Assembly: GCF_009377175.1 (NCBI RefSeq)
Contig: NZ_VJZD01000001.1
Location: 62,001-126,000 of the forward strand
Reading direction: 5' to 3'
Origin: Streptomyces adustus
GTDB taxonomy: Bacteria > Actinomycetota > Actinomycetes > Streptomycetales > Streptomycetaceae
DNA: 64,000 nt
In this document: piece by piece, positions 26,076 to 33,232 of the stretch
How the letters are laid out: each line of letters begins with the position of its first letter
Position numbering within the stretch: position 1 is the first letter of the stretch
Translations under genes and position numbers: made by a program
Notes under the pieces: model-generated
Told to the model about the DNA's origin: nothing
The model's database searches: none
The model's input: only the letters and a program-made list of their open reading frames with translations

Positions 26076-26156
26076 CGGCTCGCCTGCCTGGTCAGGCTGG
26101 ACGTACTCGGCGGGAGGGGGCGGCCATGCGGTCCCGCCGCACTGATTGGAGCACCT

Positions 26157-26666
26157 ATGCGCGGCCACTCCCGGCGTGCCCTCAGCAAGATCCTCCTGCT
26201 CGTGTCCCTGCTCGGGCTCACCGTCCCCACGGCGACCGCCTCCGCCTCGACCGCCGCCCCGATCGTCCACCGGCGTACCCTGGAGCTGGCCCTGAGCGGC
26301 ACCCTGTCGACCACTCCGGAGCCGGTCGACATCGTCGGGCGTATCCGCATCAGCGTCGTCACGGTGGCCAACCGGGGCGGCGGCGGGACCGCCACCATCA
26401 CCAGTCAGCTGCGCAACACCACCGGCGTCGGACGGACCACCGGCGGCTTCTACCGCTTCGTCGGCAGCGACCGGAACATCGTCGCCTGGCCGCCGGACCC
26501 GGTCAGCCCGCTGACCGTCCTCCCGCGCTTCCTGAAGATCTCCCCGCCGGGCTCGTTCGTGCCGCCCAATCCGATCCGGCCCGTCCATGTCCACACGACG
26601 GTCCTCTCGGACGGCAGCATCGACAGCATCTCCGCCGACCTCCCCGAGTCCGGGCCCGACCACTGA
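26157..26666 (+). CDS. Secreted hypothetical protein
   Basis: The 169-residue protein starts at ATG 26157 with TTGGAG upstream. A clear Sec signal (SKILLLVSLLGLTVPTATASAS) is followed by a beta-rich domain of about 130 residues with no cysteine, no lipobox and no known catalytic motif; it ends SDGSIDSISADLPESGPDH. No family recognised. Confidence 0.7.
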   Translation: MRGHSRRALSKILLLVSLLGLTVPTATASASTAAPIVHRRTLELALSGTLSTTPEPVDIVGRIRISVVTVANRGGGGTATITSQLRNTTGVGRTTGGFYRFVGSDRNIVAWPPDPVSPLTVLPRFLKISPPGSFVPPNPIRPVHVHTTVLSDGSIDSISADLPESGPDH

Positions 26667-26710
26667 GAGGGCCCGAACGGGCGGGTCCGCCCTTCGTGAG
26701 GGGCGGAACG

Positions 26711-27454
26711 TCAGAGCTCGATGGCGAGGCCGGTGGTCGCGACGGCCACCGGCCCGTCGTACGCCCTCGCGGCCGCCCCGGTGGCGGCGTCGGCGTCGGT
26801 GCCGGGCCACAGATGGGTGAGGAGCAGCCGTCCGGTGGCGGCCGCGGCGGCGTAGTGCCCGGCGCCGCGCGCGGTGAGCAGATAGGGGGCGTCGCCCGGG
26901 TCGGGCACCTCGTACAGATACGTGGCCTCGGACAGGAAGAGGTCGGCGGCGCGGGCGAGTCGCACGATCTCGGGGCTGGGGCCGGTGTCGCCGGTGTAGG
27001 CGAGGGTGGTGCCGTCGGCGGTCAGCCGCAGGCCCGCGTTGGGCACGAAGTGCGGCAGCTCCCACGTGTCGACGGCGAACGGGCCGATCCCGAACCGCTC
27101 CCCCGGCCGGAACGGGCGCAGGGTGTACGCGGCGGCGAGCATGCCCGGCCGGTCCAGTGCGAGCACGGCGTCGAGCGCTCCGTGCGGGGCGTGCAACGGC
27201 AGTGCGGGGGCAGGAGGGTCGCTCAGTCCGCGGGCCCGCAGCAGCGGGTTGAGGTCGGCGCAGTGGTCGGGGTGGCCGTGGCTGACGAGCACGGCGTCGA
27301 CCCGGTCGGGGGTCATGTGGTCGAGCAGACGGGGGAAGGTGGCGTACCCCGGGTCGATCAGGAGCCGGAACCCGTCGTGCTCGACAAGGTAGCCGCTGCA
27401 CGCCTGCCGTGCGGTGGGCCAGGCGCCGCAGCCGCCGAGAACGGTGAGTCGCAT
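26711..27454 (-). CDS. MBL-fold metallo-hydrolase (RNase Z-like)
   Basis: The 247-residue protein starts MRLTVLGGCGAWPTARQACSGYLVEHDGFRLLIDPG, then the zinc motif SHGHPDHCADL, further ligands in the YTGDTGPS and LSEAT regions, and the terminal LLLTHLWPGTD. This is the ElaC/RNase Z-like branch of the metallo-beta-lactamase fold. It is probably a cytoplasmic phosphodiesterase or hydrolase. No exosite for tRNA was recognised, so a tRNA role is not claimed. It converges with the secreted protein gene. Confidence 0.88.
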   Translation of the reverse strand: MRLTVLGGCGAWPTARQACSGYLVEHDGFRLLIDPGYATFPRLLDHMTPDRVDAVLVSHGHPDHCADLNPLLRARGLSDPPAPALPLHAPHGALDAVLALDRPGMLAAAYTLRPFRPGERFGIGPFAVDTWELPHFVPNAGLRLTADGTTLAYTGDTGPSPEIVRLARAADLFLSEATYLYEVPDPGDAPYLLTARGAGHYAAAAATGRLLLTHLWPGTDADAATGAAARAYDGPVAVATTGLAIEL

Positions 27455-27600
27455 ACGGCGACCCTACTCAACCAGCCCTGCGTCAGACCTGGTTGGGCCT
27501 CGCGGTCAGAGGGTCTCCCGGTACTCCGGATGGCCCAGTCCGTCGAGGGGGTTTCACTGTGGCGTCGTCCTCGGCCTCGTATGTCCGGCGACAGCGCCGA

Positions 27601-27640
27601 ACGGCGTGGCGCCGCCCCGTCGGCCCGCGCGCCACGCCGT
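27601..27640. repeat. Inverted repeat in intergenic region
   Basis: A perfect 12-bp inverted repeat (27601-27612 and 27629-27640) between the divergent MBL and membrane-protein genes; possibly the terminator of a short transcript or an mRNA leader structure. Confidence 0.4.
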
Positions 27641-27661
27641 CTGATCAGGCACAGGGCAGGC

Positions 27662-27683
27662 GTTCAGGATGTGTTCAGGTCGG
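27662..27683 (+). promoter_or_regulatory. Two 11-base direct repeats resembling a PHO box
   Basis: GTTCAGGATGT followed directly by GTTCAGGTCGG: two units with an 11-base period and the GTTCA core of PhoP sites in Streptomyces. A possible -35 TTGACT follows at 27698. Only two units are present, so this is tentative. Confidence 0.35.
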
Positions 27684-27797
27684 CGCTGCGATGGTCGTTG
27701 ACTGCGATCGTCTCGTCACGGTCGCTCCAGGGGCAGGGTGCTCGGCCCCGTCGTGGGGCGAGCGCCCTGCCGTACGACGCACAAGGAGCCCCCCACC

Positions 27798-28649
27798 TTG
27801 CAGCAGCCTGAAGTCCTCACCGACCACGATGTCGCGAGCTCGACGAAATCGGTGATGAAGAAACTGCCCGAAGTCACCCTCGCGTTCTGGGTCATGAAAG
27901 TCGCCGCGACGACGCTGGGCGAGACCGCCGGAGACCTGTTCTCCCAGACCCTGAAGCTCGGCTACTTCCTCACCACGATCGCACTGTTCCTGATCTTCGT
28001 GGTGACGCTCGTCGTCCAGCTCCGCTCCAGCCGCTACAACCCGTTCTTCTACTGGACGGTGATCCTGTCGACCAGCATGGCCGGCACCACCATGTCCGAC
28101 TTCATGAACCGCGACGCCAGCTCCAAGTATCTGTCCGTGGGCGCCACTTCACTCGGCTGGGGGCCGCAGGGCCTGGGCCTCGGCTACCCGTCCGGCGCGG
28201 CGATCCTGCTGTCGATCCTGGTGGTCATCTTCGCCGTCTGGCGGCTGAGCGGGATGACGTTCCAGATCCGCGACATCGTCACGTTCCGCGGCGAGGCCCT
28301 GTTCTGGTCGGCGATCCTCGTCTCCAACACGCTCGGTACCTCGATGGGCGACTTCCTCTCGGACAGCTCCGGTCTCGGCTACGCCGGCGGTGCGCTGCTG
28401 GTGACCGGGGCGCTCCTCGTCCTGGTGGCGCTGATGAAGGTGCCCGTGGTGCCGAACGTGCTGCTGTTCTGGATCGCATTCGTCCTCACCCGCCCGCTCG
28501 GCGCGACGGCGGGCGACTTCCTCACCAAGCCGGCCGCGAAGGGCGGTCTGGACCTCGGCACCGCCGGCTCCTCGGCGGTCCTGCTGGCGGTCCTGCTCGG
28601 CCTCATGGCCTACGCGCACGTTCAGGAACGCGCGGCCACCACTGCGTAG
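27798..28649 (+). CDS. Membrane protein with four internal repeats (COG4705-like)
   Basis: The 283-residue protein starts at TTG 27798, nine bases after AAGGAG. It has eight or more membrane helices arranged as four similar units, each carrying a polar signature in the membrane: TTLGETAGDLFS, TSMAGTTMSDFMN, NTLGTSMGDFLSD and PLGATAGDFLTK. The conserved Thr/Gly/Asp at equivalent places suggests a pseudosymmetric channel or transporter lined by Asp, perhaps for a cation. The matching family is uncharacterised. Terminator at 28686. Confidence 0.75.
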   Translation: MQQPEVLTDHDVASSTKSVMKKLPEVTLAFWVMKVAATTLGETAGDLFSQTLKLGYFLTTIALFLIFVVTLVVQLRSSRYNPFFYWTVILSTSMAGTTMSDFMNRDASSKYLSVGATSLGWGPQGLGLGYPSGAAILLSILVVIFAVWRLSGMTFQIRDIVTFRGEALFWSAILVSNTLGTSMGDFLSDSSGLGYAGGALLVTGALLVLVALMKVPVVPNVLLFWIAFVLTRPLGATAGDFLTKPAAKGGLDLGTAGSSAVLLAVLLGLMAYAHVQERAATTA

Positions 28650-28685
28650 ATGCTGGTCCAGAAGGCCGACCCGCTCGCGGGGTGA

Positions 28686-28719
28686 CCGGGCGCCGACACC
28701 TTTCGAGGTCGGCGCCCGG
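28686..28719. terminator. Terminator after the repeat membrane protein
   Basis: A perfect 12-bp stem (28686-28697 and 28708-28719), 36 bases after the stop. Confidence 0.75.
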
Positions 28720-28804
28720 CAGTTCGGCGGGGAACCACGCCCCGTCGAGGCTCGGGGCACCTCGCCCCGACAGTACGGGCCGGGTGCCACGCGAGCGGAA
28801 CTCG

Positions 28805-28936
28805 TCACGGCCGACGGACGCGGCGGCGATGTGCTCGCTGTCGGCAGGTCGCTCCGCAGTAGCGGGCCGGTCGGCCGGCAGACCGGGCCTCCGACCGGAT
28901 CCCGCATTCCTCGCACCGCGACGCCGGGTGAAGCAT
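28805..28936 (-). CDS. Very small zinc-finger-like protein
   Basis: A 43-residue frame from ATG 28936 (or 69 residues from 29014) carrying CEEC, a spacer and YCGATCRQRAHRRR. This CxxC...CxxxC pattern with a basic tail is a common small zinc ribbon in actinomycetes (YCSxxCRQRAYRRR). No strong ribosome site is visible, so it may be an independent mini-gene or the C-terminal relic of a larger protein. Confidence 0.5.
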   Translation of the reverse strand: MLHPASRCEECGIRSEARSAGRPARYCGATCRQRAHRRRVRRP

Positions 28937-29339
28937 GCCGCGGGTGTCACGAGATCCTCGCTCCTGCGTGACTGACGAGGAAGTCCGCAGGCTCTCCAGC
29001 GTCGGCCGCACCATACGGGTGCCGCCGTTCCGGTCGCGGTGGGCATCCCGAGATCGCCCGGGTGCGGGAGCGCCGGGCAGCCGGATCGCGCCGGCACGCC
29101 GACATCGAGACGCTGCGCGTCATCCTTCCCGGACCGCGCACGCCGGTCGACCGGCTCGCCGAATCCGGCGCTGTCCTGCTGCGGAAACGGCTCCCCGAGA
29201 CGGCCCGGCCTTCAGCCGTCGGCCGTGGCCTTGCCGCGGGCCGAGGAATTATCGTCACCGCGGCCGGGTTGGCCCATGCACCGAACAGTCGATCAGGCAC
29301 GGCGGCGGCAGGCGGTCGCGCGGACGGGGGAGCAGGGCG
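28937..29339. other. Gap without a recognised gene
   Basis: Upstream region of the reductase gene. Open frames exist, as everywhere in this GC-rich DNA, but none has a ribosome site plus family similarity. Confidence 0.4.
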
Positions 29340-30302
29340 ATGCGGATTCTCGTCGTAGGAGCAGGGGCCACCGGAGGTTTCTTCGGCGGGCGGCTGGCAC
29401 AGGCCGGACGGGACGTCACCTTCCTGGTACGGCCGCGCCGCGCCGAGGTGCTGCGGGCGCGAGGGCTGCGGATCGTCGGACCGGGCACGGAAGAGGTGCT
29501 GCTGCGGCCGTCCTTGGTGCTGCCCGGGGAGCTCGACGGCTCCTACGACCTGGTGCTGCTCTCGGTGAAGGCCCGCGCGCTGCCCCACGCTCTGGCCGAT
29601 CTGGCTCCGGCCGTCGGCCCCGGCACGGTCGTGCTGCCGTTCCTCAACGGCCTGGCCCACCTGGACGCCGTCACCGAACGCTTCGGCAGTGCGGCCGCAC
29701 TGGGTGGAGTGGTCAAGGTGATCGCCTCCCTCGACGCCGACGGCGACGTCCGGCTGCTGGACACCCTCGACGGCACTACGGTCGGTGACATGGTGATCGG
29801 CGAGCTCACCGGCGGCTCGACCCCGCGGATCGAGCGGCTGGGCCGGGCCCTGTCCGGCGCGGGCTTCGGCTTGACCGTCTCCACCGACATCCGAACCGCG
29901 ATGTGGCACAAGTGGGCCTTCATCAGCACGCTGGGCGCGCTGACCACGCTGATGCGCGGCACGGTCGGCGACATCGTCGCCGCCGGCGGCAGCCGGCTCG
30001 GCCTTGCGCTGCTCGCCGAGACGGCTGCCGTGGCGAAGGCGGCCGGCCACCCGCTCGCCGAGGCGCAGTTGTCCCGGATCGGCGCGGACCTGACACTCGT
30101 GGGTTCCACCGACACCGCCTCCCTCTACCGCGACACGGCCGCCGGCCTGCCCACCGAAGGGGAACACATACTCGGCGACCTGGCCTCCCGGGCTCGCGCC
30201 CTCGGCGTCGAGACCCCGCTGTTGGACCTGGCCGCCCTCCAGCTCCGCGTCCACGACCACCGCTTGGCGACCGCCGGACACCGGCCGCCGGTCGCCCACT
30301 GA
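29340..30302 (+). CDS. 2-dehydropantoate 2-reductase family protein
   Basis: The 320-residue protein has the N-terminal NADP motif MRILVVGAGATGGFFGGRLAQAGRDV and the family pattern LLSVKARALPHAL, then LPFLNGLAHLDAV. The all-alpha C-terminal domain contains WHKWAFISTLGALTTLMRGTVGD with the conserved Lys. It reduces ketopantoate to pantoate in coenzyme A synthesis or, as a paralogue, another 2-oxoacid. It is not next to other pan genes, so the biosynthetic role is not certain. Confidence 0.88.
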   Translation: MRILVVGAGATGGFFGGRLAQAGRDVTFLVRPRRAEVLRARGLRIVGPGTEEVLLRPSLVLPGELDGSYDLVLLSVKARALPHALADLAPAVGPGTVVLPFLNGLAHLDAVTERFGSAAALGGVVKVIASLDADGDVRLLDTLDGTTVGDMVIGELTGGSTPRIERLGRALSGAGFGLTVSTDIRTAMWHKWAFISTLGALTTLMRGTVGDIVAAGGSRLGLALLAETAAVAKAAGHPLAEAQLSRIGADLTLVGSTDTASLYRDTAAGLPTEGEHILGDLASRARALGVETPLLDLAALQLRVHDHRLATAGHRPPVAH

Positions 30303-30362
30303 GCCCCCACCCGCGCCCCCTGCTGCCGCCGGCCACGAAGTCGTGGACACCGCACGTCGATG

Positions 30363-30393
30363 TTGACCTTCGAGTTGGTTGAAGGCCAATGAT
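30363..30393 (+). promoter_or_regulatory. MerR-type promoter and operator
   Basis: TTGACC (30363-30368), a 19-base spacer and AATGAT (30388-30393). The spacer holds the inverted repeat CCTTC-gagttggtt-GAAGG. A 19-base spacer with a dyad inside is the hallmark of MerR-controlled promoters. The predicted start falls on or next to GTG 30400, so the mRNA may be leaderless. Confidence 0.75.
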
Positions 30394-30399
30394 GGCGTG

Positions 30400-31473
30400 G
30401 TGCCGAATTCCGAACTGATGCCGATCGGGGTGTTCGCCCAGCGCACTGGCCTGACCGCCAGCGCGTTGCGGTTCTACGCCGACTCCGGGCTGCTGTCCCC
30501 TGCCGAGGTCGACCCGGTCTCGGGCTACCGTTACTACTGCGCCGACCAGGTGGTACGGGCGACCGCGCTGCGTCGGCTGCGCGAGATCGCCATGCCCCTC
30601 GCGGCTGTCGAGGCGGTCCTCGACGCCGAGCCGCACGAGGCGTCGCGGCTGCTCGACGAGCATGTCGCGAAGATCGCCGGGGACGCGGCAGCGGCGCTGC
30701 GGACGGCCGCCGTCATCAAGTCGGCGCTCGTCGGCGACGCGCCCGCGCTGCCGATCGCGGTGCTGAAAGGCCCGGTGCTGGCGGACGCGGTCGAGCAGGT
30801 CCTGACCGCGACCGCGCATGAGCCGGGGCTGCCGGTCCTCGCCGGTCTGCACATCGAGGCGAGTCATGAAGCGGTCGCGCTGACGGCGACCGACCGCTAC
30901 CGGCTCGCCACCCGGACCCTGGTGCCGACGCAGCCGCCGGGACGGACCTGGGTGGGCACGGTCGACGGCGACGATCTGCGGGCCGCTGCCGCCGAGGTCC
31001 GCCGCAGCGCGCTGGTGCGGCTCGAAGCGGTGCCGCACGGGATGTGGCTGCGCCTGGCCGGGCGGGAGGACCGGCACTGCCGACTGCTGTCCGAGGAGTT
31101 CCCCGACCACCGCGTGCTGCTCGCGTCACTGCGCGAGGTCACCACCCGCACGACGGTCCCCAAGGACCTGCTCCTGCGTGCCCTGGAAGAACACCCCGGC
31201 GAACGCGTCGCGCTGCACATCACCGAGCACACCGTGGACGTCCGGCCGGTGGACGACGAGCACCCCGGCATCCCGCTCCCCGCCGCCACGACGGGCGACA
31301 CCCTCCGGATCCGGTTCGAGCTGACCACGCTCTACCCCGCCGTGAGCACGGCGATCGGCCCCGACGTGATGCTCGACCTGCGAGGAGACGACCAGCCCGT
31401 CACGATCCGCTCCGCCGACCGCGGCGATCTCACCACCCTGGCCATGCCCGTCAAGGCCGACCACACGATCTGA
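30400..31473 (+). CDS. MerR regulator fused to a beta-clamp-like domain
   Basis: The protein has 357 residues from GTG 30400 (GTG 30397, TTG 30379 and ATG 30418 are alternatives). The MerR HTH (about 7-75: IGVFAQRTGLTASALRFYADSGLLSPAEVDPVSGYRYYCADQ) is followed by a helix and then about 230 residues resembling the DNA polymerase III beta clamp, including HIEASHEAVALTATDRYRLATRTL, which is like the DnaN loop LATDGHRLA, and a second similar unit near the end. Such hybrids are known in actinomycetes but their role is unclear. It probably autoregulates through the adjacent MerR operator. The gene at 31498 follows in the same operon. Confidence 0.82.
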   Translation: MPNSELMPIGVFAQRTGLTASALRFYADSGLLSPAEVDPVSGYRYYCADQVVRATALRRLREIAMPLAAVEAVLDAEPHEASRLLDEHVAKIAGDAAAALRTAAVIKSALVGDAPALPIAVLKGPVLADAVEQVLTATAHEPGLPVLAGLHIEASHEAVALTATDRYRLATRTLVPTQPPGRTWVGTVDGDDLRAAAAEVRRSALVRLEAVPHGMWLRLAGREDRHCRLLSEEFPDHRVLLASLREVTTRTTVPKDLLLRALEEHPGERVALHITEHTVDVRPVDDEHPGIPLPAATTGDTLRIRFELTTLYPAVSTAIGPDVMLDLRGDDQPVTIRSADRGDLTTLAMPVKADHTI

Positions 31474-31497
31474 CAACGACGCAGAAGAGGACCGTCC

Positions 31498-32007
31498 ATG
31501 ACCACCGCGCCCGCCGTCCACGACCCGACCATGGAAGCCATCGGCCACGCCGTCGTCGAGGGCCGGACCGGCGACATCGCCGCCGCCCGCCGGAAGCTCC
31601 TGAGCCTGTGGTCGCGGATCGGCGTCACCGGCGACCCGCTGCACCGCTGCTCCCTCGCCCACTACCTGGCGGATCTCTACGAGGATCCCGCCCAGGCCCT
31701 CGCCTGGGACGTGCGGGCCCTGGACGCCGCCGACGCCGTGACCGAGCAGCGCGTCCAGGAGCACCACGCCGACCTGCACATCGCCGGCTTCTACCCGTCC
31801 CTGCACCTCAACCTGGCCGACAACTACCGCCGCCTGGGCTCCTTCGAAGCCGCCGCCGAGCACATCACCGCGGCCGGAGCACACGCCCCCGGCCTTCCCC
31901 GGGATGCCTACGGGGACATGATCCGAGGCATTGTCCAGGAGGTCGCCGAGGCCATCGCGCGGCGGGACACCGCCAAGCGGCCCTCGGCGCCCGGTCCCAC
32001 CGTCTGA
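31498..32007 (+). CDS. TPR-like partner protein of the MerR-clamp fusion
   Basis: The 169-residue cytoplasmic protein starts at ATG 31498, 24 bases after the preceding stop, with AGAGGA upstream. It is almost entirely helical, with helix pairs resembling tetratricopeptide repeats (RCSLAHYLADLYEDPAQALAWDVRALDAAD and SLHLNLADNYRRLGSFEAAAEHITAA). It probably mediates protein contacts. Its tight link to the MerR-clamp gene suggests a common pathway. Confidence 0.7.
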   Translation: MTTAPAVHDPTMEAIGHAVVEGRTGDIAAARRKLLSLWSRIGVTGDPLHRCSLAHYLADLYEDPAQALAWDVRALDAADAVTEQRVQEHHADLHIAGFYPSLHLNLADNYRRLGSFEAAAEHITAAGAHAPGLPRDAYGDMIRGIVQEVAEAIARRDTAKRPSAPGPTV

Positions 32008-32064
32008 CGTACGGGATCGGGTCCCTGACCGTCGTGGGGTCCCCGGCGTCGGCCGGGGGGCCGT

Positions 32065-32799
32065 TCACGCCCGTCCGGCGATGAGGGTCGCGGGCCTAAA
32101 ACCCTTGACGAGCAGGTAGGTGCCGACCGCGAGTTCCCAGGCGGCGATGGGCAGGGTCGCGAGGAACGACCACGCGGAGAGCTGGTCGTTGTGGCCGAAG
32201 AAGGTCGCGACACCGGCCGCCAGGAGCAGCGGAGCGCCGACGAAGCCCGTGACGGGGATGAGGCGTGGCACCAGCCGGGAGCGGTACAGCAGCGTGCCGA
32301 ACAGCAGGGCGTTGATGGCGGGCATGAAGCCGGGGCCGAGCAGGAACGTCCAGTCGCGGACGGCCACGAGCGCCTTCCCGGTGGTGACCAGTGTCGCCGC
32401 GTCCGCACCGGTCGCGCCCGCGAGGTCCTGGCGCAGGGTGATCACGGACAGCAGGCTCACCACGCCTATCAGGATGACCGCGGCCTCGACCAGGCGCGCG
32501 GTGACGAAGCCCAGGGCCAGCGCCTCGCCGGTCCGTTTGACGACGGGGAAGACCGCGACGGCGGTGCCGACGCAGGCCAGGGCGCTGATCAGGTCGAGCA
32601 GACACCCCCACAGCACCCGGGTGTCGGCGCCGGGGCCGACGATGTAGTCGGCGTGGTCCAGGACAGGGGCGATCAGCAGGAGTGCGGGGATGGAGGCCAC
32701 GAAGGTGACCAGGTAGAACGCTCCGGTCGCGCGGGCGTGGTTCCTCGTCCCGTCGGTGTGTGCGTGTGCGGTCGAGGCCGTCGGCATGGTGCTGGTCAT
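32065..32799 (-). CDS. DUF4386 family membrane protein
   Basis: The 244-residue protein starts at ATG 32799 with GGAG upstream; the codon lies one base after the stop of the upstream gene, so translation is coupled. It has six to seven membrane helices with the family features RATGAFYLVTFVASIPALLL and FLLGPGFMPAINALLFGTLLYRSRLVPRLIP. Function unknown; members are often encoded beside regulators. It is the second gene of a two-gene operon preceded by a palindrome. Confidence 0.85.
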   Translation of the reverse strand: MTSTMPTASTAHAHTDGTRNHARATGAFYLVTFVASIPALLLIAPVLDHADYIVGPGADTRVLWGCLLDLISALACVGTAVAVFPVVKRTGEALALGFVTARLVEAAVILIGVVSLLSVITLRQDLAGATGADAATLVTTGKALVAVRDWTFLLGPGFMPAINALLFGTLLYRSRLVPRLIPVTGFVGAPLLLAAGVATFFGHNDQLSAWSFLATLPIAAWELAVGTYLLVKGFRPATLIAGRA

Positions 32800-32800
32800 G

Positions 32801-33106
32801 TCAGTCTCCGGGTTCAGCATCGTCGGGTGTGCGGGGTTGCGGTGTCGTCGGGTCGACCTCCGGTGGGCCCGTCTCCACCCGGGCGACCGACACCAGGGGG
32901 AGGCCGACGTCGCGCAGTCGGTGCAGCAGGCCGTGCAGTGCCGCCTGGTCCACGACGGGGCCCTGAAGAAGCGTGGTCCCGTCGCTTTCGGTGGTGAGGG
33001 TCATGCCGTCGAACCGGGTCGCCCAGCGGGGGTCGAGACGGCCCTGAAGGCGGATCTCGTACCAGCTGGGACGGCGGTTCCGAGGGCCGGTGGTCGGAGT
33101 GTTCAT
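32801..33106 (-). CDS. Small conserved hypothetical protein
   Basis: The 101-residue protein starts MNTPTTGPRNRRPSWYEIRLQGRLDPRWATRFDGMTLTTESDGTTLLQG. The compact alpha/beta core of about 60 residues (WYEIRLxGxLDxRWxxxFxGM) is a pattern commonly found in actinomycetes in front of DUF4386 genes. No catalytic residues are evident. It is the first gene of the operon; AAGGAG is placed just before ATG 33106. Confidence 0.75.
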   Translation of the reverse strand: MNTPTTGPRNRRPSWYEIRLQGRLDPRWATRFDGMTLTTESDGTTLLQGPVVDQAALHGLLHRLRDVGLPLVSVARVETGPPEVDPTTPQPRTPDDAEPGD

Positions 33107-33172
33107 GACGCTCCTTGGGCCTTGCGGGTCCGTAGGTCCCCTGCAAGGTCGCAGGCAGCGTGGTGAGCGGTC

Positions 33173-33190
33173 GTCACCACATGTGGTGAC
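33173..33190. promoter_or_regulatory. 18-bp perfect palindrome upstream of DUF4386 operon
   Basis: GTCACCACATGTGGTGAC lies 67 bases before the 33106 start and downstream of the MalT-like regulator gene. It is probably an operator for the operon; the neighbouring LuxR-type protein is a candidate binder. Confidence 0.6.
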
Positions 33191-33232
33191 CGGGGTGGTG
33201 ATCGGGCGGCCGGGCCTTCGGGGGCGCCTGCT

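Noticed and set aside
29062..29358. 98-codon open frame before the reductase gene
   Set aside because: It overlaps the reductase start, has no ribosome site and no similarity to any family I know.
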